Of a stretch of 64,000 nucleotides of DNA, positions 8,377 to 18,344 are shown one piece after another. Position numbers and translations under genes: made by a program. Origin of the DNA: Pectobacterium punjabense (lineage in GTDB: Bacteria > Pseudomonadota > Gammaproteobacteria > Enterobacterales > Enterobacteriaceae); the NCBI RefSeq assembly GCF_012427845.1, contig NZ_CP038498.1, positions 4,650,001 through 4,714,000 of the forward strand. The letters are read 5' to 3'. Every line of letters begins with the position of its first letter. Within the stretch, counting starts at the first letter, position 1. The notes below the pieces were generated by a model that was given only the letters and a program-made list of their open reading frames with translations, was not told where the DNA came from and searched no databases.

Positions 8377-9219
8377 TTATTCCGGTACGATTTGCTCTAC
8401 CAACGTATGTCCGGTGCCTTCCGGTACCAGCACGTTATGCAGCCACGGCAGCACGCTTTTCATCTGCGCCGCCAGCTTCCACGGCGGATTAATCACAATC
8501 ATGCCGGACGCCGTCATGCCATAGCGATCGCTGTCGGGCAGCACTGCTAACTCAATTTGCAGAATGTTGCGTATGCCCGTGGCTTCCAGCTCTTTCAGCA
8601 TGCGTTTGATATGCTGACGCAACACAACCGGATACCACAGTGCAAATACGCCCGTGCCAAAGCGTTTATGTCCTTCCTTAATGCCTTTGACCACGGCCTG
8701 ATAGTCCGTCTTCAGTTCATAAGGTGGATCGATCAGCACAAACCCACGACGAGAAAGCGGCGGCAGCTGTGATTTCAACTGCTGATAGCCATCATCACGC
8801 GACACTTTGGTTCGTGCATCTTTCTGGAATTCATTACGCAGCAGCGGGAAATCGCTAGGGTGCAGCTCGGTCAAATGAAGTTTGTCCTGCTCACGCAGCA
8901 ACTGACGCGCTATCAGCGGGGAACCAGGGTAATAGCGCAACTGCCCGTTGTGGTTATAGGTGCGCACCGCCTGCATGTAAGGTTCGAGTTCAGCCGGAAT
9001 ATCGTCACGCTGCCAGATTTTCGCAATACCATCCAGATATTCACCTGTGCGCTCAGCGTGTTCACCGCTGAGCTGGTAGCGGCCAGCACCCGCATGGGTA
9101 TCCAGATACAGGAAAGGTTTTTCTTTCTCTTTCAGGGCGGTGATGATTAGGCTCTGAACAGTGTGTTTCAGCACGTCGGCATGATTGCCGGCATGGAAAC
9201 TGTGGCGGTAACTTAGCAT
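8377..9219 (-). CDS. rlmJ: 23S rRNA (adenine2030-N6)-methyltransferase
   Basis: RlmJ methylates A2030 of 23S rRNA. The 280-residue protein starts MLSYRHSFHAGNHADVLKH, contains the AdoMet-binding FLYLDTHAGAGRY and the N6-adenine methylase catalytic motif DPPYE. The length equals that of E. coli RlmJ. It is read on the same strand as gorA with a 128-base gap. Confidence 0.94.
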   Translation of the reverse strand: MLSYRHSFHAGNHADVLKHTVQSLIITALKEKEKPFLYLDTHAGAGRYQLSGEHAERTGEYLDGIAKIWQRDDIPAELEPYMQAVRTYNHNGQLRYYPGSPLIARQLLREQDKLHLTELHPSDFPLLRNEFQKDARTKVSRDDGYQQLKSQLPPLSRRGFVLIDPPYELKTDYQAVVKGIKEGHKRFGTGVFALWYPVVLRQHIKRMLKELEATGIRNILQIELAVLPDSDRYGMTASGMIVINPPWKLAAQMKSVLPWLHNVLVPEGTGHTLVEQIVPE

Positions 9220-9525
9220 GCTTGCTTTCCGGTGAAGTTTTTATAAATAACGTCGATTAACCGACAGTATAACCGTCTGAGGCGAAAAATATCCCGTCAA
9301 ACGCTTCATGTCGCGAACACCCCCGCAAACCAGCAATTTTTGTCGTCTTAAATCAGTAAATTGTGAAACATCCCCATTTTCCGTTCGATTAGATGCTATC
9401 GATATTCAAGCGGAAGAAGTACGTGCATACGCCAGGGGATTCAGGAATATTTTCCAACAGATCTGGTGAGTGATAAATAAGCGTTATATCATAAAATATA
9501 TAACGATCATTCACGGAGCATTATC
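9220..9525. other. Intergenic gap between rlmJ and the DUF2623 gene
   Basis: This 306-base gap separates divergent genes and should hold both promoters. An AT-rich near-palindrome (GTTATATCATAAAATATATAAC at 9483-9504) lies just before the ribosome binding site CACGGAGC of the next gene. Its function is not evident. Confidence 0.35.
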
Positions 9526-9819
9526 ATGGGAAACCATTTTGAGCGAGGCGTCCTCGCGGGGCTGAGATCGGCCAATCCAAAATCCAGCAACGACATTAAC
9601 CCTTACTGCTACGATTATCGACGCGGCTATATCTGTGGTTATGCTCACAATCTGGCGGAAACCAAAGGCGACCGCCAGCAGGCTGCCTTCGAGGCAGGGT
9701 TGTTATCGCGCCGCTACGGACTAGAACGGGAGAGAGTCGCAGAGTTCTTTACCGAACAAGGCAATCCCTACGCCATTCGGTTTTTTTATGCTGGCTATGA
9801 TGCGCACACACCGCGCTAG
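9526..9819 (+). CDS. DUF2623 family protein (YghW-like)
   Basis: The 97-residue soluble protein matches the small DUF2623 family of enterobacteria, typified by YghW of E. coli: NHFERGVLAGL at the start, CYDYRRGYICGYAHN, then GDRQQAAFEAGLLSRRYGL and FFYAGYDAHTPR at the end. No function is known. The start has a good ribosome binding site (CGGAGC). It ends 10 bases before the converging TonB-like gene. Confidence 0.8.
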   Translation: MGNHFERGVLAGLRSANPKSSNDINPYCYDYRRGYICGYAHNLAETKGDRQQAAFEAGLLSRRYGLERERVAEFFTEQGNPYAIRFFYAGYDAHTPR

Positions 9820-9829
9820 ATGATGCCAG

Positions 9830-10666
9830 CTAGCGGCGTGCTTCGCGCAAATCGAAGCTAATCGGGATCGTGATGGTGAGTTGCGTGTTATCGCCAATCA
9901 CTTCTGCCGGCGGAGCTGGAAGCGGCTGAGCACGCTTCGGCAAGGCGATAGACTCCGTATCCAATGGCGTCACGCCGCTGCTGCTGACCAACGAAACGGC
10001 CAACACATTTCCGGTTCTATCCAACGTCACGCGAATCTGTGCAACACCCTGCAATCGCTGCCGTGCGGCCTGAGCCGGATAGCGTTTATGGCGGCTCAGA
10101 TGCGCCAGCAGCTTGCTACTCCAGTCCGCCACCCCTTTACGCATCTGCGCGGCATCACTGTTATACGGCGCAGCGACGTGCTGGCTGCTACCCGGAAGCG
10201 GTGCGCTGGTAACGGGGGCTGGCGGCTTTTCCGATGGCGCAATTTCTTCCTGCGGCGTCGTCTCCTGCACCTGCTTTTCCATTTTTTTCTGTACTTTTTT
10301 CTGCGGCTGCGGTTTTTCCTTTTGCGCCGTCGCAATTGCGGGCTTTGGTGCAGGCGCAAGCGGCGGCACGTCTTGCATCATTTTTTCCGGTTGAACCGCC
10401 GACTCTTGCGGTGTGGACAGCGTTTGCTGCGGGCCAACAGGGGCATCCTGAGGACTGGACGTGGATTGCACGCTATCCGCAACCATTAACATCATAGCCG
10501 GCGGCGGCGCTTCAATTGAGGAATCGAGTGCATAGTAGCTCATCCAGACAATCACCCCTGCGTGTAACGCCAACGCCAGCAGCGAGCCACTTCCCCAACG
10601 TACTGTCGTTGCGGGCTGAATCGTATTGTATTTCAGCGTCTGGGCGGCCATTAGCATGCCGACCAT
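9830..10666 (-). CDS. TonB-like energy-transducing protein
   Basis: The 278-residue protein has the TonB layout: a short cytoplasmic start, one membrane anchor (about residues 27-46), a long proline-, lysine- and glutamate-rich periplasmic spacer (about 55-170) and a C-terminal TonB domain with RYPAQAARQRLQGVAQIRVTLD. Such proteins pass proton-motive energy from ExbB/ExbD to outer-membrane receptors. It is the last gene of the receptor-sigma-regulator cluster, like the dedicated HasB of heme systems, so it probably serves the receptor at 12532-15084. The start is uncertain: ATGs at 10666, 10657 and 10651 are all possible and none has a strong ribosome binding site. Confidence 0.85.
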   Translation of the reverse strand: MVGMLMAAQTLKYNTIQPATTVRWGSGSLLALALHAGVIVWMSYYALDSSIEAPPPAMMLMVADSVQSTSSPQDAPVGPQQTLSTPQESAVQPEKMMQDVPPLAPAPKPAIATAQKEKPQPQKKVQKKMEKQVQETTPQEEIAPSEKPPAPVTSAPLPGSSQHVAAPYNSDAAQMRKGVADWSSKLLAHLSRHKRYPAQAARQRLQGVAQIRVTLDRTGNVLAVSLVSSSGVTPLDTESIALPKRAQPLPAPPAEVIGDNTQLTITIPISFDLREARR

Positions 10667-10852
10667 CGCCGTGGGGAGAGGGGCGGCATCCTCAATGAAT
10701 GCAGTTCCGAGGAAATCATCATGCGTTTTTCATCACATCGTTAGGTATAAAACAGGCAACAGATAATAGTAGGTCGTTCAGCGACAGGGATCGGGCAGAA
10801 AAAAAATCAAAACAGCATAAAATGTAATGTTATTACGCTTTGGCAGGATATT

Positions 10853-11842
10853 TTATCGCGCAGCAATCTGAATCCAGTAACGAGAGAAATAACGCACTTG
10901 CACAGGAAGCGCCTCCACCAGCGCAGCCAAAATATTATCGGTATCCGACAGCGGGAAGACACCGGAAAACCGCAGGCTCTCAACCTCTGGCTGGCAACGA
11001 ATCACGCCGCTGCGATAGCGACTCAGTTCATCAACAAAATCCACCAGACGCTGGTTATCCGCCAACAATTGCCCTTTCACCCAAGCCGGCTCTGCTTTTG
11101 CTGTCTCAATCGCCCCACAGCGCTGCGTGGTGAACGTCGCCATCTGCCCGCTTTTTACCACTTGTACATCTTGACCGTTCTGCTGCGGATAAAGCCTTAC
11201 CGCACCGTCATACACCGCTACCTGAGTGTGTTCACCCTGTATCCGCAGGCTGAAGCGCGTCCCCAGTGCCTGCACCTTTCCCTGCGCCGTTGTCACAACG
11301 AAAGGACGAGGATATTGCCCAGTCTTCACAGCCTGGCTAGTTTCGATCATGACTTCACCGCGGATCAGCGCGAGCTGGCGTAGATCGTCACTGTAGGTCA
11401 CATTCAGCGCCGTCTGCGTATTCAGAAGCAGCGTAGTGCCATCCTCCAATACGGCATGGCGCTGTTCGCCTACCTGTGTCTGGTAATCCGCCGTAAACGA
11501 CCGCCAGAGATCGGTGCGCGACCCAACCACCCCAGCGCTTCCGGTCAGACAAAAAATAGTCAGCGCTTTCAGAACGCTGCGACGCTGCATACCGTTAAGC
11601 GTCGACAGGCTCTGGTGTGCGGCTCGCGCGTTAAGCTGACCCAGATTGGCACACACAGACTCAATATGCTGCCACGCCTGTTCGTTATCCGGTGAGGCTT
11701 CTCGCCAACGCTGCCACTCGCGGCGATCCTGTTCCGTAACACTGTCGGACATCAGTTGCGTCAGCCACGCCACCGCTTCACGCGCGCTGTCTGGTTGAAT
11801 CGGCTGACCCTGCCCGTCACGATAAAAAATACGATCGTTCAT
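10853..11842 (-). CDS. FecR-like anti-sigma/sigma-regulator
   Basis: The 329-residue protein resembles FecR. It has an N-terminal cytoplasmic part with the WQRWREASPDNEQAWQ pattern, one membrane span near residues 90-110, and a periplasmic FecR domain (QVGEQRHAVLEDGTTLLLNTQTAL and FVVTTAQGKVQALGTRFSL). FecR-type proteins receive a signal from the loaded receptor's STN domain and activate or release their sigma factor. The start at 11842 is chosen because its ATG overlaps the sigma factor's stop as ATGA, implying coupled translation; an ORF start seven codons upstream is therefore not needed. Confidence 0.9.
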   Translation of the reverse strand: MNDRIFYRDGQGQPIQPDSAREAVAWLTQLMSDSVTEQDRREWQRWREASPDNEQAWQHIESVCANLGQLNARAAHQSLSTLNGMQRRSVLKALTIFCLTGSAGVVGSRTDLWRSFTADYQTQVGEQRHAVLEDGTTLLLNTQTALNVTYSDDLRQLALIRGEVMIETSQAVKTGQYPRPFVVTTAQGKVQALGTRFSLRIQGEHTQVAVYDGAVRLYPQQNGQDVQVVKSGQMATFTTQRCGAIETAKAEPAWVKGQLLADNQRLVDFVDELSRYRSGVIRCQPEVESLRFSGVFPLSDTDNILAALVEALPVQVRYFSRYWIQIAAR

Positions 11843-12351
11843 AGCGGTAGTGCAAAGAAACACTGGAGGTTGGCGCGTTGCAGATACTGTTTCACCGAAC
11901 TGCTGGAAATACGCAAACGTTCGGCGATATCGCTGTAGCGCATACCGTGAAGGTGCGCGAGCAAAAACGCCTCTCTGACCGGCGCTGGCAGGCCATCCAA
12001 CGCCGCATCAAGCTGTTCAAGAATTTCGAGGGTAAGAAGACGCGTCTCAGGGGATGGCATACAGACATCCGGCTGCGTGCTCAACACATCCAGATAAGCA
12101 TCTTCAATCTTTTTACGACGATAATGATTAGCGACTAAACGGCGGGCCACGGTGGCCAGAAACGGGCGCGGCTGGCGAATCGTGAGAAGGTCGGGATTCA
12201 TCAACACGTTAAGGAACGTGTCCTGTGCCAGGTCTTCCGCATGCTGGGCGCAATCCAATTTATGGCGCAGCCAGTTATACAACCAGCGGTGGTGATCGAA
12301 ATAGAGCTGTTGGGCAAAGTCATTTACGCTGGCCGTCGCTTTCCTCACCAT
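11839..12351 (-). CDS. FecI-like ECF sigma factor
   Basis: The 170-residue protein is an extracytoplasmic-function sigma factor. Region 2 is visible as WLRHKLDCAQHAEDLAQDTF and region 4 as PAPVREAFLLAHLHGMRYSDIAERL with a helix-turn-helix. The FecI subgroup is indicated by the adjoining FecR-like gene and TonB-dependent receptor. It would direct transcription of the receptor gene once the receptor is occupied. A Fur box lies at 12383-12401, about 32 bases before the start, so expression should rise under iron limitation. Confidence 0.92.
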   Translation of the reverse strand: MVRKATASVNDFAQQLYFDHHRWLYNWLRHKLDCAQHAEDLAQDTFLNVLMNPDLLTIRQPRPFLATVARRLVANHYRRKKIEDAYLDVLSTQPDVCMPSPETRLLTLEILEQLDAALDGLPAPVREAFLLAHLHGMRYSDIAERLRISSSSVKQYLQRANLQCFFALPL

Positions 12352-12382
12352 CGAACTTTACCCCAGAGTGCCATTTAAATAT

Positions 12383-12401
12383 AAGAATGATAATCGTTCT
12401 T
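12383..12401. promoter_or_regulatory. Fur box upstream of the FecI-like sigma gene
   Basis: The near-palindromic 19-mer AAGAATGATAATCGTTCTT matches the Fur consensus at 14 of 19 positions by hand. It lies between the receptor gene and the sigma gene. Its place suggests that iron controls the sigma-regulator pair directly. Confidence 0.78.
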
Positions 12402-12531
12402 ATTTATGTTTTTTCCCTCTGGCTGTCAAGTTCCGAAACGAAAATTATTCAAATTTGCTGAATTTGCATTACGCCCACGCAACACGTCCCTACAAACGGG
12501 GCGGACATCACATCCGCCCCACGCAATGCTA

Positions 12532-15084
12532 TCAGAAGCGTTGTAGTACGCTGATTTTCACGTTACGTCCCACACCGGACACCGATTCGCCCAGATACGG
12601 GTAATAATCGGTGTTCAGTAAGTTATCGACCGTCACACGCGCTTCAAATCCTTTTATCGTCTGCGGCTGCCAGCTGGCAAACAAGCCATGCAGCACATAG
12701 CCTTTAGTCTTCGGTAACGCCCAGCCAGAAGCCAGCGGGTCGCCGTCAGCAGGTGAGCGATCCTGCTTACGCACGAAATCACCCGTCCAGCCTATTGCCA
12801 TATCCAAACTCGGAATTTTGGTGCCCAGCGTCGCATGTGCGGTTGTTGGTGGGATTTCAGCAATCCAGGTTTTATTGCCCCACGGGTTACGCGGTGAAGC
12901 ATCGCGTTCGCCGCGAATCGAGGAGAAGGACAGGCTACCAAACAGCCTGCGGCTGTCGTAGAACGACTCAATTTCAATCCCTTCGATGGTATATCCCGTC
13001 AGATTGCGGTAAACCGACAACGGCCCGGCACAGGATGAATTACGACCCGTCTGTGCAGACGCTTCGCAATACACGCCTGTACGTTTGAAAATTTCGTTTT
13101 TGCCACGGTTACGGAACAGCGTGGTGCGGATTTGCAAACTGTCTTCTTCCAGCATGAGGTTATTGAAGTCCAGAATCGCTCCCAGGCGGATGCCTTTAAT
13201 GCTTTCCACTTGCAGATTACGGCTGCTACCAGGCACACCCGAGGTCGCAGATTGTACTTCATACTGCTCATCGATAACGGGCGCGCGCCAGGTTCGGCTG
13301 GTATCAGCAAACAGCGAGAGGTTATCCGTTGCTTTCCATAAAGCACCGATTCGCGGCGACCAACCGGTGTAAGTCACGCTGCTGTAATCATGCCCAGCAG
13401 CAGGATTACTACTGTTATAACGAGGGGCTATGTTGGGTCGCCCAGTATTGGTTACATGGTCATAGCGTACGCCCGGCGTGATCGTTACGCTGCCCAGCGT
13501 AACCGCATCCTGTAGATAGACACTACGCGTTTCCTGATCTCCCGCAGGCATGTAGTAAGGCTGTAAATAGCCATAGTTATATTCGGCGCTATTCTTGCCA
13601 GACGGGTAATAAATAAGCGTATCGCGCTTATGCTGGTGCCAGCTCATTCCGACGAGAACAGCATGGTCGAAAGGACCGGTGCTGAAACGGCTTTCGTTAC
13701 TGACTTCCGCAAGCTGATCTTTATAGCTTACCCAACTTTCGTTCCCTAACGTGCCCAGAAAACTGTCTTGAGAAGCCGAATCAGGGCGTCTGTCATGCTG
13801 TTCAGTCTTTGAGGTAGCAAATGACGCCGTCAAATTCAGCCACGGCTTATCCTCCGGTGCAAGGTTCCATTTCAGCGAGTAGTTTTTATCAACCTGATCG
13901 CGGTAAACCAGCTTACGTAGCCAAGCCCCTTCCCAACCGTAGAGGTCAACATCCCTTTGTGAAGGTGCGGTCATCTCGTCACGTTTAGCGGCAAACGGCT
14001 GCCAGCCATCGGATTCGGAGCGCATCGCGGAGAGTGTCAGCGTCTGAGAATCCGTCAGATAGATGTTGGTCTTCAGTAAATAGGACGCCATGTCGCTGGT
14101 CGAGTAGGCAAAGCGAGTGCCATCAGGACGTTCGATATTGTCGCCATCGCGCTTGCTCATATAGAGCAGGCCATCTGCCATCCCCTCTTCCGTGCGGCCA
14201 TACAGCGCGCCGCTGTAGATATTTTGCCGATCGTTGGTGTGATAGCTGTATTTGACCATCCCGCCGAAGTTTTCTCCCGGCAGCAGCAGATCGCTGGCGT
14301 CTTTAGTATCAACATGAATGGTGCCGCCGAAACCGCCGTTGCCGCTGCGAATGTCATGCGGGCCCTTATCGACGTCGATACGCTTAATCAGCTCAGGCTC
14401 AATAAACACAGAACCTTGGCGGTATTTCTCAAAACCTTTCGGCGCGCCGTCCAGAACAACTTTGACGTCTTCCATGTCGCCCATGCCCCAGATGTTCAGG
14501 CTCTGCCCACCCGGTCGAGGAGAACCCGCCATCGACACGCCGGGGAGTTTGTCGAGCAGGCTGGCAATGTTGTCGGCTTGTACACGATCGACATCGGCTT
14601 GACGCAACACAGAACGCCCAGCAGCGGCGCTGTCCGATGTACCACCGACAACCGAGAGCGTCGGGATCATCAGGCTGCCGTCGCTTCCCTCGGCGGCAAG
14701 CGTGGATTCCAACCGATAGCCCGTGGCCGTCTGAACCACATTGAGCCCCGTTCCCGCCAGCGCAGCCGCAAAGGCTTCCTGAACGGTGTAGGTTCCCTGC
14801 ACACTCCCGCTAGTTTTATTCTGTGTTTGGTCGGGAGAGAACGTGAGAATAACATTGGCGCGGCTAGCGACAGCCTGCAAAGAGGCCCCTAGCGACCCTG
14901 GCGGAATGGAAAACGTCATTCTTGGTGCTGCGACAGCAGCAGAACTTTCCGCCGCCAACGCCGAGCTGGCCGCGCCAACACCCAAGATCAACACGCCAGA
15001 CAGTGCCAAATGGACTGCCCGCGCGACCGCCAAGGCAGGTTTGTGCGCAGCGATGCACCCGCCATCATGATGGTTTATTGCCAT
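12532..15084 (-). CDS. TonB-dependent outer-membrane receptor with signalling (STN) domain, heme/siderophore type
   Basis: The 850-residue receptor has a long signal peptide ending near SSALAAES. An STN signalling domain follows (FSIPPGSLGASLQAVASRANV), then a plug (RQADVDRVQADNIASLLDKLPGVSM) and a 22-strand-type barrel ending in the aromatic residue of LQRF. The C-terminal stretch NLLNTDYYPYLGESVSGVGR resembles hemoglobin/heme receptors such as HasR, but no HasA hemophore gene is nearby, so the ligand is open. The STN domain fits control by the neighbouring FecI/FecR pair. The start at 15084 is chosen because AGGGGA lies seven bases upstream; an ATG at 15090 is also possible, and the frame stays open to 15180. 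Confidence 0.9.
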   Translation of the reverse strand: MAINHHDGGCIAAHKPALAVARAVHLALSGVLILGVGAASSALAAESSAAVAAPRMTFSIPPGSLGASLQAVASRANVILTFSPDQTQNKTSGSVQGTYTVQEAFAAALAGTGLNVVQTATGYRLESTLAAEGSDGSLMIPTLSVVGGTSDSAAAGRSVLRQADVDRVQADNIASLLDKLPGVSMAGSPRPGGQSLNIWGMGDMEDVKVVLDGAPKGFEKYRQGSVFIEPELIKRIDVDKGPHDIRSGNGGFGGTIHVDTKDASDLLLPGENFGGMVKYSYHTNDRQNIYSGALYGRTEEGMADGLLYMSKRDGDNIERPDGTRFAYSTSDMASYLLKTNIYLTDSQTLTLSAMRSESDGWQPFAAKRDEMTAPSQRDVDLYGWEGAWLRKLVYRDQVDKNYSLKWNLAPEDKPWLNLTASFATSKTEQHDRRPDSASQDSFLGTLGNESWVSYKDQLAEVSNESRFSTGPFDHAVLVGMSWHQHKRDTLIYYPSGKNSAEYNYGYLQPYYMPAGDQETRSVYLQDAVTLGSVTITPGVRYDHVTNTGRPNIAPRYNSSNPAAGHDYSSVTYTGWSPRIGALWKATDNLSLFADTSRTWRAPVIDEQYEVQSATSGVPGSSRNLQVESIKGIRLGAILDFNNLMLEEDSLQIRTTLFRNRGKNEIFKRTGVYCEASAQTGRNSSCAGPLSVYRNLTGYTIEGIEIESFYDSRRLFGSLSFSSIRGERDASPRNPWGNKTWIAEIPPTTAHATLGTKIPSLDMAIGWTGDFVRKQDRSPADGDPLASGWALPKTKGYVLHGLFASWQPQTIKGFEARVTVDNLLNTDYYPYLGESVSGVGRNVKISVLQRF

Positions 15085-15406
15085 TGTCATTCCCCTGAAA
15101 TATTGAAAAAAAAGACACATCAGGTAGGTCACGCGAAAAACGAAATCGGGCAGAAAAATAGCAAAAAATTTCAGGGACACGTATTTAGCACAGCGTTAAG
15201 AACCGTGTTCAGGTAATGTTTTGGCGCTTATTCATGATGGAAAAATGTACCTTTGGTTACGAGGAGCACCGGCTCTACCATTGATTTTCGCGGCACTTGA
15301 CCTCATCTTAGTAATTAATCCGCAATAGATATGCGCTTTGCCGGTCTCTTTTCAACAGACTCCATTTATCGGCAACGAGATCACCCACAATTATCAGGAC
15401 GGCACC

Positions 15407-17449
15407 ATGACGAATCCATTACTGACCTCATTTACCCTGCCCCCGTTCTCCAGCATTAAAACAGAAGATATTGTCCCAGCAGTGAAAGATGCGCTGGATG
15501 AATGCCGTAAGACGGTAGAGCGGGTGGTCGCTCAAGCGGGGCCGTTTACGTGGGATAATCTGTGCCAGACGCTGGCAGACAGCGACGATCGTCTTAGCCG
15601 CATCTTTTCCCCCATTAGCCATCTGAATGCGGTAAAAAACAGCCCAGAGCTGCGCGGTGCGTATGAACAATGTCTACCGCTGTTATCCGAGCACAGCACC
15701 TGGGTTGGTCAACACGCCGGGTTGTACCAGGCCTACCGTAGCCTGCGTGACGGTGAACACTACACCACGCTGAGCGTGGCGCAGAAGAAATCCGTTGATA
15801 ACGCGCTGCGTGATTTTGAACTGTCCGGTATTGGCCTGTCGCCGGAAAAACAGAAACGCTACGGCGAAATTTCCGCCCGTCTGTCCGAGCTAGGCTCGCA
15901 GTACAGCAACAACGTGCTGGATGCCACGATGGGCTGGAGCAAACTGATTACCGACGTCACTGAGCTGGATGGCATGCCGGAAAGCGCGCTGGCAGCAGCT
16001 AAAGCGCAGGCAGAAGCCAAGGAGCAAGAGGGCTGGCTGCTGACGCTGGATATCCCGAGCTATCTACCCGTGATGACCTACTGCACCAATCAGGCACTAC
16101 GTGAAGAGATGTACCGCGCCTTTGGCACGCGAGCTTCCGATCAGGGGCCAAACGCTGGCAAATGGGACAACAGCGAAATTATGGCGGAAGCGCTGGCACT
16201 GCGTCACGAACTGGCACAGTTGCTGGGCTTCGATAGCTACGCGCACAAGTCGCTAGCGACCAAAATGGCGGAAAACCCGCAGCAGGTACTCGATTTCCTG
16301 ACCGATCTGGCGAAGCGCGCCCGTCCACAGGCGGAAGAAGAACTCGCTCAGCTGCGCGCCTTTGCCAAAGAACACTACGGCGTAGATGAGTTGCAGGCCT
16401 GGGATATTACCTACTATAGCGAGCAGCAGAAGCAGCATCTGTATTCCATCAGTGATGAGCAGCTTCGCCCATACTTCCCGGAAAACCGCGCGGTAAACGG
16501 CCTGTTTGAAGTGGTTAAACGTATCTACGGCATTACAGCGAAAGAGCGTAAAGACGTCGATGTGTGGCACCCGGATGTTCGCTTTTTCGATCTGTTCGAT
16601 GAAAGCGGTGAACTACGCGGCAGTTTTTATCTCGATTTATACGCCCGTGAACACAAACGCGGCGGAGCCTGGATGGACGACTGCGCGGGTAAACTACGCA
16701 AAGGCAACGGCGAGCTGCAAAAACCGGTCGCCTATCTGGTCTGTAACTTCAACCGCCCGGTCAACGGCAAACCCGCGCTGTTCACCCACGATGAAGTCAC
16801 TACCCTGTTCCACGAATTCGGCCACGGCCTGCACCACATGCTGACCCAGATCGATACCGCCGGTGTCGCTGGCATCAACGGCGTACCATGGGATGCGGTC
16901 GAACTGCCGAGCCAGTTCATGGAAAACTGGTGCTGGGAGCCGGAAGCGTTGGCCTTTATTTCCGGCCACCACGAAACCGGTGAACCGCTGCCGCAGGAAC
17001 TGCTGGATAAAATGCTGGCGGCGAAAAACTATCAGGCCGCGCTGTTCATTCTGCGTCAGTTGGAGTTCGGTCTGTTCGATTTCCGCCTGCATGCCGAGTT
17101 TGATCCTGCGAAAGGCGCACAGATTCTGCCGACGCTGGCCGAAATCAAAGCGCAGGTGGCCGTGGTGCCGAGCCCAAGCTGGGGCCGCTTCCCGCACGCG
17201 TTCAGCCACATTTTCGCGGGCGGCTATGCCGCAGGCTATTACAGCTATCTGTGGGCCGACGTGCTGGCAGCCGATGCCTATTCCCGCTTCGAGCAAGAAG
17301 GCATCTTCAACCGAGAAACCGGTCAGTCATTCCTGGATAACATCCTGACTCGCGGCGGTTCCGAAGAGCCCATGGAGCTATTCAAACGCTTCCGTGGCCG
17401 TGAACCTCAGTTAGATGCCATGCTCGCGCATTACGGCATCAAAGGATGA
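15407..17449 (+). CDS. prlC: Oligopeptidase A
   Basis: This cytoplasmic M3-family zinc metallopeptidase degrades short peptides, including cleaved signal peptides. The zinc motif HEFGH is at residues 469-473, and the family signature [12 protein letters not shown] surrounds it. Starting at [16 protein letters not shown] gives 680 residues, identical to E. coli; the frame is open a further 23 codons upstream to a TTG, which I reject as start. Its stop overlaps the rsmJ start in ATGA, the conserved prlC-rsmJ arrangement. Confidence 0.96.
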   Translation: MTNPLLTSFTLPPFSSIKTEDIVPAVKDALDECRKTVERVVAQAGPFTWDNLCQTLADSDDRLSRIFSPISHLNAVKNSPELRGAYEQCLPLLSEHSTWVGQHAGLYQAYRSLRDGEHYTTLSVAQKKSVDNALRDFELSGIGLSPEKQKRYGEISARLSELGSQYSNNVLDATMGWSKLITDVTELDGMPESALAAAKAQAEAKEQEGWLLTLDIPSYLPVMTYCTNQALREEMYRAFGTRASDQGPNAGKWDNSEIMAEALALRHELAQLLGFDSYAHKSLATKMAENPQQVLDFLTDLAKRARPQAEEELAQLRAFAKEHYGVDELQAWDITYYSEQQKQHLYSISDEQLRPYFPENRAVNGLFEVVKRIYGITAKERKDVDVWHPDVRFFDLFDESGELRGSFYLDLYAREHKRGGAWMDDCAGKLRKGNGELQKPVAYLVCNFNRPVNGKPALFTHDEVTTLFHEFGHGLHHMLTQIDTAGVAGINGVPWDAVELPSQFMENWCWEPEALAFISGHHETGEPLPQELLDKMLAAKNYQAALFILRQLEFGLFDFRLHAEFDPAKGAQILPTLAEIKAQVAVVPSPSWGRFPHAFSHIFAGGYAAGYYSYLWADVLAADAYSRFEQEGIFNRETGQSFLDNILTRGGSEEPMELFKRFRGREPQLDAMLAHYGIKG

Positions 17450-18192
17450 GCATCTGCTTAATCGCAGAAGAAGGCGCCGATAGTGGCGCCTTATCTTCTC
17501 TGGCCGAACGCTGGGGACTGGTTTCCGATCCCGATGCGGTGATGGCGCTGGTGCTAACCGCCGAACGCCTGGAACTGCGTAAGCAGGACGAACCGAAGCT
17601 TGGCGCTATTTTCGTGGATTTCGTTGGTGGGGCGATGGCACACCGTCGCCGCTTTGGCGGCGGACGCGGTGAGGCCGTCGCTAAAGCCGTCGGTATCAAA
17701 AAAGATTACCTGCCGGATGTCGTGGATGCGACGGCCGGGCTGGGGCGCGATGCCTTCGTGCTGGCGGCATTAGGTTGTCGAGTACGCATGGTTGAGCGCA
17801 ATCCGGTGGTTGCGGCACTGCTGGACGACGGGTTGCAGCGTGGCTATCAGGATGCGGAAATCGGCCCGTGGCTACGGGAACGGCTCACGCTGCTACACGC
17901 ATCAAGTATGACTGCGCTGCGTGACATCACGCCGCCGCCGGATGTGGTCTATCTCGACCCGATGTTCCCGCACAAACAAAAGAGCGCGCTGGTGAAGAAA
18001 GAGATGCGGGTGTTTCAATCACTGGTGGGGGCGGATGACGACGCCGATGCATTGCTGGAACCCGCACGTGCGCTGGCGAAGAAACGCGTCGTGGTGAAGC
18101 GACCAGACTATGCGCCGCCGCTGGCAGGCGTGCCAGCACAGTCCATGTTAGAAACCAAAAGCCATCGTTTCGACTTCTATCTTCCCGCCTGA
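17446..18192 (+). CDS. rsmJ: 16S rRNA (guanine1516-N2)-methyltransferase
   Basis: RsmJ (YhiQ) methylates G1516 of 16S rRNA. The 248-residue protein has the AdoMet-binding motif [19 protein letters not shown] and the catalytic region [20 protein letters not shown]. It overlaps prlC by four bases, so the two are translationally coupled. Confidence 0.94.
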   Translation: MSICLIAEEGADSGALSSLAERWGLVSDPDAVMALVLTAERLELRKQDEPKLGAIFVDFVGGAMAHRRRFGGGRGEAVAKAVGIKKDYLPDVVDATAGLGRDAFVLAALGCRVRMVERNPVVAALLDDGLQRGYQDAEIGPWLRERLTLLHASSMTALRDITPPPDVVYLDPMFPHKQKSALVKKEMRVFQSLVGADDDADALLEPARALAKKRVVVKRPDYAPPLAGVPAQSMLETKSHRFDFYLPA

Positions 18193-18344
18193 AAAATCTC
18201 ATCGCCGTGACGCTACGCGTATCGGCGACTAAAAACTTAGCCTGCTTCGCATTTCCTACGCTGCTTTTGCAAAGTCTGTGGCACTAATGAGAAGCAAATC
18301 GCATAATTCCGCGTTATCACCTTTTATGACACTAAGATGACATA

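Noticed and set aside
14224-14892. 222-codon plus-strand frame opposite the TonB-dependent receptor
   Set aside because: It lies antisense inside the receptor gene, whose STN and plug motifs are clear.
9830-15084. Complete heme acquisition (Has) operon
   Set aside because: The receptor, sigma, regulator and TonB-like genes are present, but no hemophore (HasA) or type I secretion genes are in or next to the cluster, so the name is not justified.
16694-17296. 200-codon minus-strand frame opposite prlC
   Set aside because: It is a shadow of the metallopeptidase domain of prlC.
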